A stretch of DNA of 60,000 nucleotides from Cryptomeria japonica (taxonomy: Eukaryota; Streptophyta; Pinopsida; Cupressales; Cupressaceae). Within the stretch, counting starts at the first letter, position 1; every line of letters starts with the position of its first letter. The DNA lies in the NCBI RefSeq assembly GCF_030272615.1, contig NC_081414.1, positions 781,674,119-781,734,118 of the forward strand, written 5' to 3'. Shown here piece after piece: positions 9,400 to 22,511 of this stretch. The notes below the pieces were generated by a model. It saw nothing but the letters and a program-made list of their open reading frames with translations. It was not told the origin of the DNA and searched no databases. The position numbers were made by a program, and so were the translations under genes.

Positions 9400-10900
9400 A
9401 GACAGGTTTTCACCATCAAATGTGTCCTTTCTTTTTATTTTTTTGGGGTCAAAAAGTAGCACAATGCGAGTTTCACTAAAAGACCCATCATTTGTTTTTA
9501 TTTAAATATTTTTGCAATTGGAAATTTTGGCACCCTCTCCAAAGTATGACACACTATTGAGTTCAATGGTGTATCTTTCTTTTATGGTCCCCAAGTGGTA
9601 GATAATCCCTTATGCTAAGGTAATCAACGAAGGTCTTATTGTTTTGGAATGTGATAAGTTGTGGAGGTCCATCTTGGTCCCAGTCAAGAGTTGAGTGTGT
9701 ACAAAGGGAAGGCCATGAATATGTTCAAAGTCAACAAATGTAAGGGAAAAGATAGAAGAATCTTTGGGTACGTCAATGAGGTCATCGGGGTCATCACGGG
9801 TACTTTCCTCATCAATCTCAATTGTAAACGAATCTAAATCAACATCACTAGAAGAACACTTAGCAATGAGAGTTCTCACTTTTTGTGGTTTTCACCTAGA
9901 GCCTTGAGATGTAGAGGGTTCAATATCGAAAAAATATTTATGAAATTGCTTCCCCAGTATCTTTCATTTCTTGGGATTTTGAACTTGATGATGTTGCTTG
10001 ACCAACTTTGAATATAGCTCTCTAAATTTTTCTTCTTTGGTGGGTTCACCAAATTATCTGAATATTTTTGGAAGATTATAATCACTAGATTATTTGTTAT
10101 AACCCCATTACCATTCTTTTGAATCTGTAGAACAATATCTTTCTTGTTGTTGTTCATTAGTAGAAATGGGATAAGTAATTTGCAATGTTTCCTAGGAATC
10201 GAGACCATGTAGTCTCAATGGTTGTAATTATTTTGTAGACCGAGCAATCCTTTTTCATCATATCTCATTTTTTTTAGAAATTTGAAGCCTTTTCCTTAAT
10301 TCTCAACTAGTATGTGATGTGGTCTTGATTAGGTTGTTCTTTTGGTTCCTCATAGAGAATCTTATAGATATCTTCTTTCATTCCACCCCATTTCTTGAAA
10401 GTAGTGGGATCCCATTTTATAATAATTTTCATATCCGCTTTAATGGATGTGGTCTACCATAATTCTTAGTAGAGTAAACTAATTACTGTAGATACAAGGT
10501 TTGATTTGGATTATATTCTCCTATGCCTTTGTCCTTGAATTTTCCTTTGAGCTTTGCTTGCTTTGAACTGGAAGCTTCCAAAGAGGTTGGACCAATGTAT
10601 GGAAAAGATGGGGTAGCTTCTTGATTTATTAGGACTATTATTTAAGGTATTGGTCAAAGATTGTTGCAATATATGTATGGATTTGGATCACCTTTGACTA
10701 TGACTTCAATTCTATTATGTGGGAATTCAATGCATTAGTGATAAGTAGAAGAGACTTCTCTTATTTTATTTATCCAAGGTCATCCAAAAATTATATTATA
10801 TGTGAGATTAAGATCAAGGACTTGGAAAACCACATCCCTCATTACTGGCCCAACTCTTAGAGGTAGAGTTAGTATTTCTTTGGTGGAGAATTCTTCATCA
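9400..10900 (-). pseudogene. J protease-to-RT spacer, degraded
   Basis: On the - strand short open pieces (9879-9610 and 10208-9876) separated by stops occupy the interval between the protease-like and RT-like blocks. The 89-codon piece is acidic (DEESTRDDPDDLIDVPKDSS). Nothing beyond position in the J polyprotein supports a function. Confidence 0.45.
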
Positions 10901-10905
10901 TCATA

Positions 10906-11406
10906 TTATTTTATGGTGATCTTCTTTCTAGAATCCATAATGTTTCCAGAGTATCCCAATTGTATGATAGCTTTCAATGTACAAATATTAAGACTTGCAT
11001 CTCCATCTATCAAGACTTGTTTTATGTGATGTTTATGGAGGAAATATTCAATGTGAAGTGGTGCATTGTGTGGTTGTTGTGGAGATGCATCATCCGCTTT
11101 AGTGAATGTAAATAAATGGGGAATAAAAGGGTGTCGCACCATATCTTGAAACTGGTCCACATTAAGATCGATAGGGATAGATGTCTCTCGTAAGATTTTA
11201 TCCAAAATAGCTTTGTGTGAGTGTGAAATACACAAAAGCTCAAGGATGCAAATAAGAGTGGGTGTACTTTCCAATTGGTCTACAAGGTCATATTCATTCT
11301 TGGTAGATGATGAAGTTGGTGCCATGGATGAAACACCTTGTAAAGTAGTTACATTGTATTTTGGGGCTTTTCCTTTTATGGTTATGGTAGACACATGACG
11401 GTCCAA
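10906..11406 (-). pseudogene. Gypsy protease-like region (J)
   Basis: A 166-codon piece on the - strand containing VLIDGDASLNICTLKAI (about 11031-10980), the retropepsin-like active-site block of Tat/Athila-type gypsy elements, normally D-G/S-G-A/S-S. The Gly after the Asp pair is changed (DGDAS), so the copy is probably catalytically dead. It lies between the gag-like and RT-like parts, as expected. Confidence 0.65.
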
Positions 11407-11559
11407 CTATGATATATGGTTGACACTGTAATCATAGGACACAATAGTATAATTAGCATTTTTATCTTTCTTGGGGGCCTTTCCCTTATCATGTTTTAAA
11501 AATGGTTGCTTGAACATCACCTACTCTTCATTGGAAGTATGACCATCAACTTCTATTGT

Positions 11560-12650
11560 GGCATTGTCATTAAGATCTTAGATAAGATTCTTTATTATTT
11601 GACAATTCCTAGTCTTATGACCCCTGCTCTTGTGATAGTTAAAAAATTCATCATCCTTCCAACATGTAGGCTTTACCATTGGTTTAAATGGTTGATTATT
11701 GGGTAATGTAAGGATTTTATTGGCAACCAATTTGTTCAACGCAGTTTCAATTGGTTCTCCCAGATATGTGTACTTTCTTGGACATCTTGTTGCTCTTTGT
11801 GTATTTAATTGATTGTCATATGAACTAGCACTGGGTAACATTAGCTTTGGTTTAACCACATTAACATCCACAACCCCATCATTGACAATATTCTTGCTTT
11901 TGTTCCAAAATCAGGGTTTGTCTTTCCCATTGGGATCATATTTGGTTTCTTTGAACAATTTGATGATGCCTTTCTCAACTACTATACCCTTTTCAATAAC
12001 TTTCGTAAAGGTAGACAAACATTCTTTTTGAATTTCATATCTAATGTCCTTGTTCACATTTTGGGTAAACAACTCAACCATTTGTTTTTGTGGAATTTGA
12101 CAATAGCAACAACTAGCCAAACGTCTCCATCACAGTAAAAATTACACAAAGGACTCCTCATTTTTTATCTCTATATTACATAAAGTGGTCACCGATACAT
12201 TAGTTTCAATGTTGAATGAGAAAAATTTATAAAGTCCTATGCTAATTCAGCCCATGAATTGATCCCAGGTGGAAGTTGTGAAAACCATTCCATGGCTTGT
12301 CTACCTTAAATTTGTGAAAATAATCTCACCAAGTAGGATTCTTCTTTTGCAACCTCTATGCAAGCTATGAAAAACTCTCTAATATGTGTCTTGGGATCTC
12401 CCTTTTCTTTGTACTTGTTGAAGTTTGGTGGTACAAAATGTAGACAAAAAGAAGGCATTGGTATGCTTCTATCATGTGGATAAGGACATATGGATCATTG
12501 ATCATGTAATGCTTTATTGGTGTTTGCATACTTGCCATTTTTTGTTGCAAATTCTTAGTTTGTTGTTCTAAATCATTGCTAGGTGGTGCTTTCTCTCTTT
12601 GAGGTATTCTTGTGCTTGAACCACTGGGAGGAGGAATATAATGCATGCAA
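11560..12650 (-). pseudogene. gag: Gypsy Gag-like region (J)
   Basis: On the - strand, several short frames carry Gag blocks in order. Near 12410-12350 is a KGDPKTHIREF-like block. Near 12300-12240 is a QAMEWFSQLPPGINSW-like block. At 12120-11911 comes a helical segment with LFTQNVNKDIRYEIQKEC. At 11871-11578 comes TYLGEPIETALNKLVANK, followed by a zinc-finger-like FNYHKSRGHKTRNC. Frames change repeatedly, so no product is possible. The call rests on familiar motifs of plant gypsy Gag. Confidence 0.7.
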
Positions 12651-13299
12651 GGGTGATATTAATCATATATATGATTTGTAGATGGAGGAATGTAATTATT
12701 TCTATTGTATAGTCCACTTGGTATGGTATTATGATGAGGAGCACTAGGCCTAAGACAATTGTATGTATCATGATCATGGGGATAAGGGGTATTGTAAGTA
12801 TGATCTTGGATATTTACCCTAAATCTAACATGCAGTCTTCTAGTATCATGATCTTGGGTAGTCTCTTGTTATTGAGCCTATGCATTGGTATTCCTTTGCC
12901 CTTGGAGAGGATGACCATGAAGTTTTTAATGAGTGTTTCTATTTCATTGGTATAAGCATGAGTATTAGTAACTTGAAGCAAGGTGACTCAGGAATAGTAT
13001 GTTCTCTCCTATTGCCACCATCGTTTCCTCTAGCATTGACTTGATTCAAATCCTCTTCCAAAATTTATGGCACATCAAACTCATGGGGAAATCTTCCACA
13101 ACTTTTTATTAACAATTGTAAAAATTATTGGTAATCCCTTCTCTTGATTTCTCAAACTAATCTATTAAATCGTGCATTAGATATAGTATCTTGAATGTTT
13201 CTTGTAGCAATGAACTCATTATCAACTTTTGGTGGATTACTATGATTCGCAAAAGATTGTAGATTGTAGAATTCCACTCCATAAAATACATATTTACTC

Positions 13300-14883
13300 A
13301 TGTTGAGAGACCTTAGAGCTTCTTCGGCTTCTCTTCTAGACCTTTATAAATACTTTTCAACTATGAAAATAACTTGGCTAAAATTGTGGATGGATGAAAT
13401 GTGAAGATTATGAAAGATAAAAAGGATTGAGAAATGGAAAATGAATCTAGAGTTGTTAGACAATGTTCCAAGATAAATGAGATGATCTAAAGAAAGGTGT
13501 GGCTTCCTAAGAGATGATAAACTCATAATGATGTAAGTTGAACTTAACTAGAGATGACCAAATGGAACCCAAGATGAGAGTTCTACTGTGAGAACCACCT
13601 AGTAATGTATACAAAATTTTGCAAGATAGGATGAGGACTACTAAACAACCTTTTGACTCTAGCTGAGAAAGTGTGAGTGGGAGATACAAAATGACTAAAA
13701 GTGCAATGAAAAGTTGTGACAATATGATGGTTGACTTAGAATCTCTTATGATCTTAGAAACATAGATGCATAATAAGTCCAAAAGCATATCAAAATCTCC
13801 CTTATACATAGGTTCAGAGTCCAAATATGTGATTTCAAAGTTCTAATGTGATTGTCACTTCTGCTCAAATACGTGTTATAAAGTTGTAAATATGCACCAA
13901 GATATGTCACAGACATAACAAGATGGAACACTGATGCAATTTTACTATTAAACAATGTTATCTCAGTTTTACACAAATACACACTAAAAAAGTGTCATAG
14001 ACATGACAAGATGAGCTAGATACATGCTAAAAAGTGACACAAATATAGCCAGAATGATCATACATGCGCTAGATGTGTTTTTGGAAAATTACTAAATTTT
14101 GTCCAAATTTTACAATTGTTGAAAAGTGACAAGATCTCAATGTTAATTGTTTTGTGGAAAGAAAACACAACAAACAAGAAGACATAATGTCTGAAGGTGT
14201 GCTGTCCAAATTTGAGTAGAGTGTTTATGTTTAATAGGCTGAAATAGGCCAATTTCCACAAGTCTAAACACAACCGAAAACACTTCAAACACTTCTCAGC
14301 CTAAGGTCATTGAGGTCTCATGGCGGTAATCTTAGCCCACAGCTGAGAATATTCATTGACTCAATTGTAGGGTCACCTTGAGGGCTGTATCCAATATTTT
14401 TCCTTTGCATGAAAGGATAAATAGGGGACTCTGTAACTAGAAGGATCAACCAATCACCTTCTCCCTGAAAAACTACAAGTAGCTTATGATAAGTTGAAAA
14501 TTTATGTCTCATTCCATAGGAGCCTTATGGTGAGTATTTTGGGACAAAAACCAACTATCCGCTTGCAATGAATCTATTGTGATGTTCACACAAAAAAGGG
14601 TGGGCCACTAATCTAAGGCGTCTAGTAATGTTTTGAGGTATATTGGTGGCTATACATGTGGTGGTTCACTCATTTAAGAGGCCTCCTAGCCCTTTAAGGT
14701 TTTATGCATCACAATGGTACTTGAGGACACATCTATTGATATAACACATTAGCACCAAGTGATAAGTGACTTTCATCAAAACCATAATTATTTATATAGA
14801 GGATCGAAACAAAGTACCACTTCGGTCGTTCTCTCTCATCCAACCTCTGTTATGGAAGAAGAGTAAGGAAAATGGTTGTCAAA
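13300..14883. other. No gene recognised
   Basis: AT-rich DNA with no ORF worth calling. Two similar segments containing GTCAYAGACATRACAAGATG occur near 13907 and 13993, about 85 bp apart, suggesting an old tandem duplication. J's missing 5' LTR could once have been here, but I see no LTR ends or primer site. Confidence 0.5.
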
Positions 14884-15498
14884 TGTTATTTTTCCAGGGG
14901 AGAGAAGAAGTAATGTGTTTCAATTCAAATTAAACCAATTAAGATAGTCAACATAGAATAAAAAAGAGCAACATGAAAAACATAATCACAAAAATAGACA
15001 CCAGATTTCACGTAGGAAAACCCTTATGGGTGAAAACCTAACACAACAAAGCATCTATCTATTCTATTATAGTAATATAAAATTTACATACAAGTTATAG
15101 ATACATTCTCTAATCCAGTCTCAATTCAGGCAACATTCTAGAAGATTAACTTCACAATCGGTTTCACAATTCCTTTGTTACAGAATCACCAATCCATTTC
15201 AATGACTTCTTTTCACAATGAAAAGAAAAAGTCTCTCATCACACAAGTTTGCAACCTTCTGCAACCCAACATAAACATATTTATGCAAAAATGGTTCATT
15301 TCAGTTACTAACTATCGAACATCCTCATATTGTCAATAACACGTCATGTTATTCGCTGTCGGTTCAACTTCCCATGAGTCATTAAAGTTTTCTTGAAATC
15401 TTCCACATACAACTTAGCAAGTCGATATTCATGTTCGGCCATTGTCCCCACCTCAATTGCTTTCAGCTTAATTTATCGATGAAGTCACTTTGACACTG
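14884..15498 (-). repeat. Distal part of E 3' LTR (split by D)
   Basis: Reverse-oriented copia LTR sequence. Around 15003-15040 it has the block AGATTTCACGTAGGAAAACCC...GGGTGAAAAC, the reverse complement of the conserved LTR block seen in A, B, C, G and H. It continues at 26163 after element D. The left end at 14884 is a guess based on a TG and a plausible U5 end; no target duplication was found. Confidence 0.55.
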
Positions 15499-18189
15499 TG
15501 TAATGCCCCGCCAGGAAACCCTGAAGGGATAAAGGTAAAACACACGAATGGAGTGCAACAATTTTAAAAAAAAATAAGACACAGCATAAAGATACAATAA
15601 GATATCAAAGTACAGATTACACAGCAGAAGACATCAGCTATCACCTAAAGAGTTTCCCAACGCAATTACTTAATTCCACATTTAACTTATCTTATGCTAA
15701 TTAATCCAATAAGCCGATTGTCTTAATAACGAGAAAATTCTTAAACAAGGATAATTTCTTTCAACAAGACAACATATAGATCACAAGATAAAGTTCATCC
15801 ATTTAGGGTTATTCATACCCTTCGTCCATATTTTTCATTAAAATTTTAGTCATGCATCCAATTTAATAACACACTTGAATTTCATCATAAACTAACAAGA
15901 TCTTTCCATGCATACTTAATTTCCTTAACAATTATAGAATACATTTTGCAAATCAACTACACTCTTTCATGAACCACATTACTGCATAAAGAGACGACAA
16001 AAAATATGCATTACAATTAATTTCATCTAATCCACTTACACATTCTATCAAAATGCCATCCATACATGCTAACACTAAAATATGAAACATAAGAACAAAC
16101 GCAACACATAACACCAAAATGATCTCGGAGTTCACCCCTAGAGGGCTACATCTCCGAGTCTGCTCAACTACAAGACCCCTCTAATAATTAAATAATTTAA
16201 GGGTACATAAGTTTCATATCATTTACATTCCTACCCTCAAGCCAAATCATACCAACAAACAACTGACCACATTTGTCAGTAATTACATAAATGATCCCTA
16301 CAAAGAAATGGATCCAACTGAACATATCAAAAGCTAATACAAGGTCCATTGCTCGACAGTACTCTAACTAGAGACCTGACTCGCTATGGCCAACCACAAA
16401 TCACCACTTGACACCCGCATAAAGGACAAGACCAGTTAAAACACCATCACAAGGCAACAACCAAACTAGAAACCAAAGACATAAACAGGTACCCCAAATC
16501 AACCAAATGACAGGGTCCAAGCAAACATATCAAGGCCTTGCCATTACTTTAAACAAAAGTGAATATAGAAATTAAACTTGCATAGACAATAACCAAAAAA
16601 GGACAATCTTCTTTCCTATTGGTTTAAACAATAAAATTCGATCAAGTTTTTAAATGATCTAAGTTTTCAAAATACATTAACAGAATAATCACCATAATGA
16701 GGAGAATACAATACCACAATTGCAATAGTCCATTTGTCTATGTCTCAATACAAAGAAAAAATATAAACTAACCATTTAATTTACTAAATGAAAATCTCAT
16801 TAATTTACCAATTTTCCAAACTATACGTTATTAAATTTCCAATAATTCCAATAGCATATCGTATAATATATTCCTGAATAAAATATTATTTAAAAATTAT
16901 TAATTTAATAAATATATTTCATTTTAACAATTTTCAAAATAAAATAATATTTTATCTTTTTCCCAAAAAGATACTTCCTCAATAAAACAGATACTTTTTC
17001 TTTAAACTAGATAAACCAATAAATTTAATTCACAATTAAATTTATTTCTAAAGAAATCAACTAATTTCATAGAGATTTATTTAAAGGACTATCAAAACAA
17101 ATCAACAAAAGAGAATAATTTTTTTCATAATAATTTCCTTAATTTTCTCAAAATTAAATTACTCCCATTAACTAGAAAATTACCATCAGGCAAGAATTTA
17201 AATTGAAACCTGAATTAACCAGAAGAGGGTTTTGGATCTGATAAATAATTTACACACACACCATTTAGGGAAAAATACAATTATTTTCTTAAAACCAACA
17301 AATCAAAGAAACCACCCAACTTGGTATAGCTTTCCTGGAAGAAATATGTAGAAGAGCCCTAATCTTTTCAATAAGCTTCCAATAAATTTCTTCACCTAAA
17401 CTCCTGCCCCATTTCCTGTGTATCTAAAATAAAGACCTATTCCTTATTTAAACTAAAATTCTAGGTTCAATAGCTTTTTCTCAAAAAACCTAAATGTAGA
17501 ATAAAAGTAATTTTATTTTATTTTCTAATTTTATAACAAAAGATAAGCTAACATGCAATAATTAAAAATCATTATTCTTTATTTTCTTTTCTCATGCAAA
17601 TTAATTAATTTTCTAAATAAAGAATTAAAACAATACTTTAATTCCAGTTAATTCTTTTATTCATGTTTTTTTTAATTTATTCTTTTATTTATTTATTTAA
17701 AATTTTAGGAACAATAAATATAATTAATCTAATTTATTTTTGCACTAAAATTTAAATAAAAATATATTTCTAATATCATGCAGCTTGCAACTTAATTTAA
17801 TTAATTAATTAATTAATTAAGTTTATGGAATTATCTCATAGTTGAATTGTTTATGCATTGAGATTATAAATTTAGTTAATTAAAAAAAATGTTTTTCTCC
17901 CTTATTTAATTTTTAATTAACAAAGCTAATAGTTGCATTTCACAATATTAGTGAGGGTAAAATATTTTTAATTAAATTAAATTCTCAAAATCAATCTTAC
18001 ACACTATATAAAATAAATATGAATAAAACTCAGTTTTCTAATCAAAATTGATTTTCTTAAATAATTAAAATTAATCTTTGTATTCCAAAAAGAAAAAGAG
18101 ATTAAATTATTTCTATTTCAAATAAATTTAAATCTTTCATTTTTAAAATGCATAAAATGAATAAATTCATTATTTAAAATTAACCATTA

Positions 18190-18280
18190 AATTAAACTCA
18201 CTACAAACATAAATATGGCGATCTTTTTAATTAATGATTAATCACATAAAAGAAACCTATTTATTTCAATTCCTCAATTA
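18190..18280. other. 91-bp segment present only in D 3' LTR
   Basis: The segment is flanked by ATTA at 18186-18189 and 18277-18280; the other LTR has a single ATTA at the matching point. This fits a deletion in the 22512-26162 copy between short direct repeats. Confidence 0.7.
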
Positions 18281-18590
18281 CTAATACATAAATGAACACA
18301 TTAAATCAAAATAAGTATTTAGGGTTAAATACTCTATTTACCACACTCCAAGCATGCAAACCAAGCATGCAAACCAATTACCCGACCCACAAACCCAAAT
18401 GAAAAGAAAATTGATGGAACACAAGCAACACTAATTTGAGTATGACTAGGGTAAACTAAAGGTTTTATGGCCACCTAACCCAAATTCTAAGGAGGAAAGA
18501 GATATACTCAACCCTGCCAATCCAAGTGAAGACAAACCTTACACCTAGGCGGTACTGTACCTGCAATCTTCTGCAACCAAGAGTCAGACA

Positions 18591-18593
<3 letters not shown>

Positions 18594-18625
<32 letters not shown>
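18594..18625. repeat. (AT)n microsatellite, 16 units
   Basis: Uninterrupted AT dinucleotides. The homologous site in the other D LTR (25925-25944) has 10 units, so the tract has changed length since insertion. Confidence 0.95.
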
Positions 18626-18628
<3 letters not shown>

Positions 18629-18843
18629 ATAAAAATGTTAGCTCGAGATTAATAGCAAGAATCAGGAGGATAGTTTAAACTTACATAAGAGTCAATGTGA
18701 AAGCACATTAACAGATATGCACAATAATCAAAATATCTAACTAAACATTACCTAATGGTAATTCAACCATTAAAGATTGCCACATAAAAAGTCAACCAAG
18801 GTCAAACTGATTTTACAAAGCTATCTAGGGTAGGGGTACTACA

Positions 18844-18858
18844 TCCTCCCCCCCAAGG
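18844..18858 (-). other. Polypurine tract of D
   Basis: On the - strand CCTTGGGGGGGAGGA abuts the 3' LTR. It marks plus-strand priming and fixes the element orientation. Confidence 0.85.
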
Positions 18859-20235
18859 CTCCGATTTACTCCCAAAAGTCATAAAGCTAAACGAAAATCA
18901 TGCAACATGTATTAGCCTTGAAACTCATTTAACAATTATTAATTTGCACATATAAATATTTTCTCAACAATTGAAACATTATTGCTAAATCCTCTATGAA
19001 TATTATTATCCATTTGCAAGATACATCTAAAACCATATGCTTCTTAAAATATTCTAGGAATTATCTACAATCATAGCAGAGAAACAAGAATTTTCTTCCT
19101 TTCATTACACCAAATTAAAGCATTATAAAAGGTAAGAAACAATTACTATACTCATCTATCAAACATGACAAGAAAAACTTGCCGAGAAAACATGCCATGA
19201 TGATCAATTTCTTTTACCAATACAAGTTTTTCATAAAACTTTATCACATAGAACTAGCTTCAAATATCAAATTCTACAACCAAGTTAACTTTCATGAAAT
19301 AAGAGAAACATAAATAACTCAATTGTTTACACTTGCCAAGCATATAAAAACCTTTCCAAAGACTACGTCCCATAACATAGTGACAAGTTAGCACAATTTG
19401 CTCCATGATTACACATAATAATCATCCACATAACTGGAATGGACAACACAAAAGGCCACATGTGAGCATGTCTAATGCTCGGTCAAATATAACATGCATT
19501 ATCATCATCTCTATGTCTGATCTCTGAATAATAATATGATCATAAATATCCAACATCTCACTCAAAGGCTTGATGGTGCTAGGACACACCATAGCGGTTC
19601 TACCCTCCATACAAGACCTTCATGAACATCCCTTGTTGAGTAAGGTAGTTAGCCTCCAAGAGATAGTCACCACACATAGGTAGGTAGTGGATACTAGCTG
19701 AATCACATCCTCACATACCCCCATCCTCAAGGTTCCTTACGTCTACTTCCTCGTACACACTCAACCAAGATCGTCTCATATGTCCTTGGAGAGGAATTTC
19801 ACATTTAAACACAAGACCAGCATACGAAAACAATAAGGACAAATTAGTTTAGCCACCAAAGTACAGAAGAATAAAGATAATAAATCACTAATTCCAATAG
19901 TAAGGCAATAAAATAATCCAAAATTTGCAACACCAAATCAAGTATGTAAAAGATCACAAGATCGTGGCTAAACTTTCAAAGTCTAAATAAAATAAATTGC
20001 TGGCCCACAAGGAAACAAAATAAAATAAAAATATCACAATTGCACATAACATCACTATGTGACTAGAATCTAGCCACCAACGAAGAAGGAAGGAACATTT
20101 GTCTAGCTAGCACTGTAGCTCATCATGTGGTGCGACATAATCACAATACCCACATGGAATGGCGATGTGCACCTCGATATTACCCCACATCACATTGTCA
20201 CGTGACATGCCTCTACCCTAAACTTGTCGGTAGGC

Positions 20236-20445
20236 CGCATGGCAATGTCTACTACATCCCGCATCGTGCCTCAGCACGGCATGGAAATACTCCAAGCAGA
20301 AAAAGAATGCAATGGATGTATCCCGCATGGAAATGTCTACTACATCCTGCATCGTGTCTCAGCACGACATGGCAATAATCCAAAGTGGAAAGGGCACACA
20401 ATGGATGTAGCCCACATGGTAATGTACCTCATAGAAAAGGGCACA
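20236..20445. repeat. 88-89-bp tandem repeat, about 2.4 copies, in D interior
   Basis: Units start at 20236 (CGCATGGCAATGTCTACTAC), 20324 (CGCATGGAAATGTCTACTAC) and 20413 (CACATGGTAATGTACCTC). The first two match over nearly their whole length, including CAGCAC...CATGG and AATGGATGTA; the third is partial. The repeat is more GC-rich than its surroundings. Confidence 0.85.
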
Positions 20446-20564
20446 CGCAGGTCACACCCCGCAAGGCGATGTACCTCTCAAGATACTCACTGTAAGCCAG
20501 AGGTATACATGGCTAAGGTCCACCCACATGTTTACCAATGCTGGATAGTTGGCAACTCATATGA

Positions 20565-20661
20565 AAAATAACATACCCTTCATGGAGACAAGGTAAAATA
20601 ACATAACTTTCATGAAGACAATGCAAAATAATATACCTTTCATGAAGACAACGCAAAATAT
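20565..20661. repeat. 30-bp tandem repeat, three copies plus, in D interior
   Basis: Units at 20565-20594, 20595-20624 and 20625-20654 share AAAATAA-ATA---TTCATG-AGACAA, followed by a partial fourth (AAAATAT). Directly visible; role unknown. Confidence 0.9.
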
Positions 20662-22035
20662 CCTCTAATAAATCCATCATTCTATTCAAGAACTGACACC
20701 AATATGTTCAAATATAAGGATAGGAATAGGCTAGCACACATGAACCTTATAAATCAGTTCATCACAAGGGAAAGTATTGAGTACACCTATAATACAGTTT
20801 CATTACAAAACTATATTTTTCCTCGAAATAGAGAAGCTAAAGTCACTTCGTATCGATATTACTCATACACCGTTCCATACTATTCAAGGAATGGTGACTT
20901 CTAATACTACCCCTTCACATACTAAATTATCAACAACCCATGGGTTGGCTTTCAGTAAGGAAATAAATAAGCAACATCACATAAACAGTATGGTTTTCCC
21001 ATACTCATAAACAAACATATCCTCCATGGTTGATTACTTCACCATCCCATGGGCACACATAGCAAGCATGGGTTTCTTACAATACACAAGGAATAGTACC
21101 ATTACTGGTTTAGTCACATTTACGGGGAGTACTTTTTGATACACTATCATCTACTCAAGAAATATTTTACCTATGCTTTCCACATGAATCACTAAATAAA
21201 GTTTACTCTAGATACCAGTACTGAAATTCTTAACACTTCACTATTACATAAGGAAATAACATCATTTTGATATCTTTTCTAAATACATTAAGCATTCACA
21301 ACCACATTACTAACTATGCAAATTTTATTATGAAGCTCAAGACTTTCATATTTCCATAAAAAGACAAAAATGCAAAAAGTACAATTTCACATGTTTTATA
21401 AACACTCTATTTAACTCAATACACTCTTTAGTAGCGTTACTAAAATCTAAAATCTAGGCAAAGAGGAGGAAAAAGAGAGTTTGATAACCAATCTATTTCC
21501 TACAAAGACACAAGATCAACAAGACAAGCTAAAATTTCTCACTATAAGTCTATCATTTATTTGCATGGTTTTCATTTCGTTACTATTTTAGAAGGATGCC
21601 ACATAGCCTAACAAGACATTTCCAATTATTATGGTTGCAATAGAATGTTCTAGTCTTCCAAACAACAAAGATCAAAATAGGTAATCTTATTGATAATGCA
21701 AGACCTCTTGAGGACACTCACTACTTTAGTACAATACAACTGCATATCATAATTTGCAACCTATCATTGAAAATTTAAGGTACAGTAAGAAGATAAGCGA
21801 TGCGATATCAACTAAATAATACACATTTATGCATACATATCAAACAAGCTTTTCATTCGCACTTTCTAAACATAATAAGGCAATTACCTATACCCAAAGG
21901 CAAGTTCAATGGAGCATTGCTAGAATAGATCTTCAATCAAATTTGTATAAAGAAACACATAAAACAACCTTTCTCTTGCAATAAGAAAATGCACATAAGA
22001 GAAAAATACACATATAACAAAAAAAATTAAGTTAA

Positions 22036-22052
22036 AGAGAGAGAGAGAGAGA
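22036..22052. repeat. (GA)n microsatellite
   Basis: A run of AG dinucleotides continuing into GAA triplets to 22060 within the D interior. Confidence 0.9.
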
Positions 22053-22492
22053 AGAAGAAGGATGATAATCATTCATTTTACTACAAAATAAGCATCCAAT
22101 ATTTACCATACAAGTCCTTCAAGTGTACAACACTAAGCTAGATCATACTCTTAAACATGCACATTTTGTACTTTTTGATTCAAGAAAACACTAACCAACC
22201 TAAATGGATTAGTGAAAAGAGTACAAAAATCAATAAGGAAGGTACATATGACTCTCCTTTAGGATAAGAGAAATCATAAACCAAGACCTAAATAAGAAGA
22301 CAAATCACATACAATCACTCCAAAACACCCACATCAAGAAGGTGAAAACAGGGTGTGAACACACATGTTACACAAAAGTTAAGGTCTGCTCAATCACAAA
22401 CATACAAAAAGGAGGACAAGCATACACATAAGGTTGATACACGACACACGAACTAAGAGCACAAGCAAAACCAGTGATCCCAGTGTTTGGAA

Positions 22493-22510
22493 CTTGGGCT
22501 CTAATACCAA
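22493..22510 (-). other. Primer binding site of D
   Basis: On the - strand TTGGTATTAGAGCCCAAG lies one base from the 5' LTR end at 22512. It matches initiator Met tRNA with one C-to-T change, the same change as in A. Confidence 0.88.
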
Positions 22511-22511
22511 A

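Larger units (their letters stand above)
8985..13300 (-). mobile_element. Element J: decayed Ty3/gypsy gag-protease-RT fragment
   Basis: Read on the - strand, gag-like (about 12650-11560), protease-like (about 11400-10900) and the beginning of reverse transcriptase (9330-8985) follow each other in retroelement order, with many stops and frameshifts. The RT stops after its first block, and I found no LTR, PBS or PPT on either side. Gag phrases of the type GEPIETALNKLV and NYHKSRGHKTRNC suggest a Tat/Ogre-like gypsy group (family knowledge). It is the oldest-looking element here. Confidence 0.75.
15499..18843 (-). repeat. 3' LTR of element D
   Basis: Begins (in + coordinates) TGTAATGCCCCGCCAGG and ends GGGGTACTACA. 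Very AT-rich in its central 2 kb. Contains an AATT run near 17800-17820 and an (AT)16 run at 18594-18625. Relative to the other LTR it carries an extra 91 bp (18190-18280) and lacks 405 bp. Confidence 0.93.
18859..22492 (-). other. Interior of D, no coding capacity
   Basis: About 3.6 kb with stops in all frames. The longest open pieces (62 to 115 codons near 19422-19610 and 20127-20571) have no recognisable motif, and the latter lie over a tandem repeat. Features seen are an 88-89-bp tandem repeat, a 30-bp tandem repeat and a short (GA)n run at 22036-22052. No zinc knuckle, RT or integrase signature on either strand. Confidence 0.8.

Noticed and set aside
20127-20571. Two overlapping + strand ORFs in D interior (83 and 115 codons)
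   Set aside because: They owe their length to the GC-richer tandem repeat beneath them and have no domain features.
20236-20661. CRISPR-like array
   Set aside because: Repeats are head-to-tail with no unique spacers, and the DNA is clearly from a plant nuclear genome.
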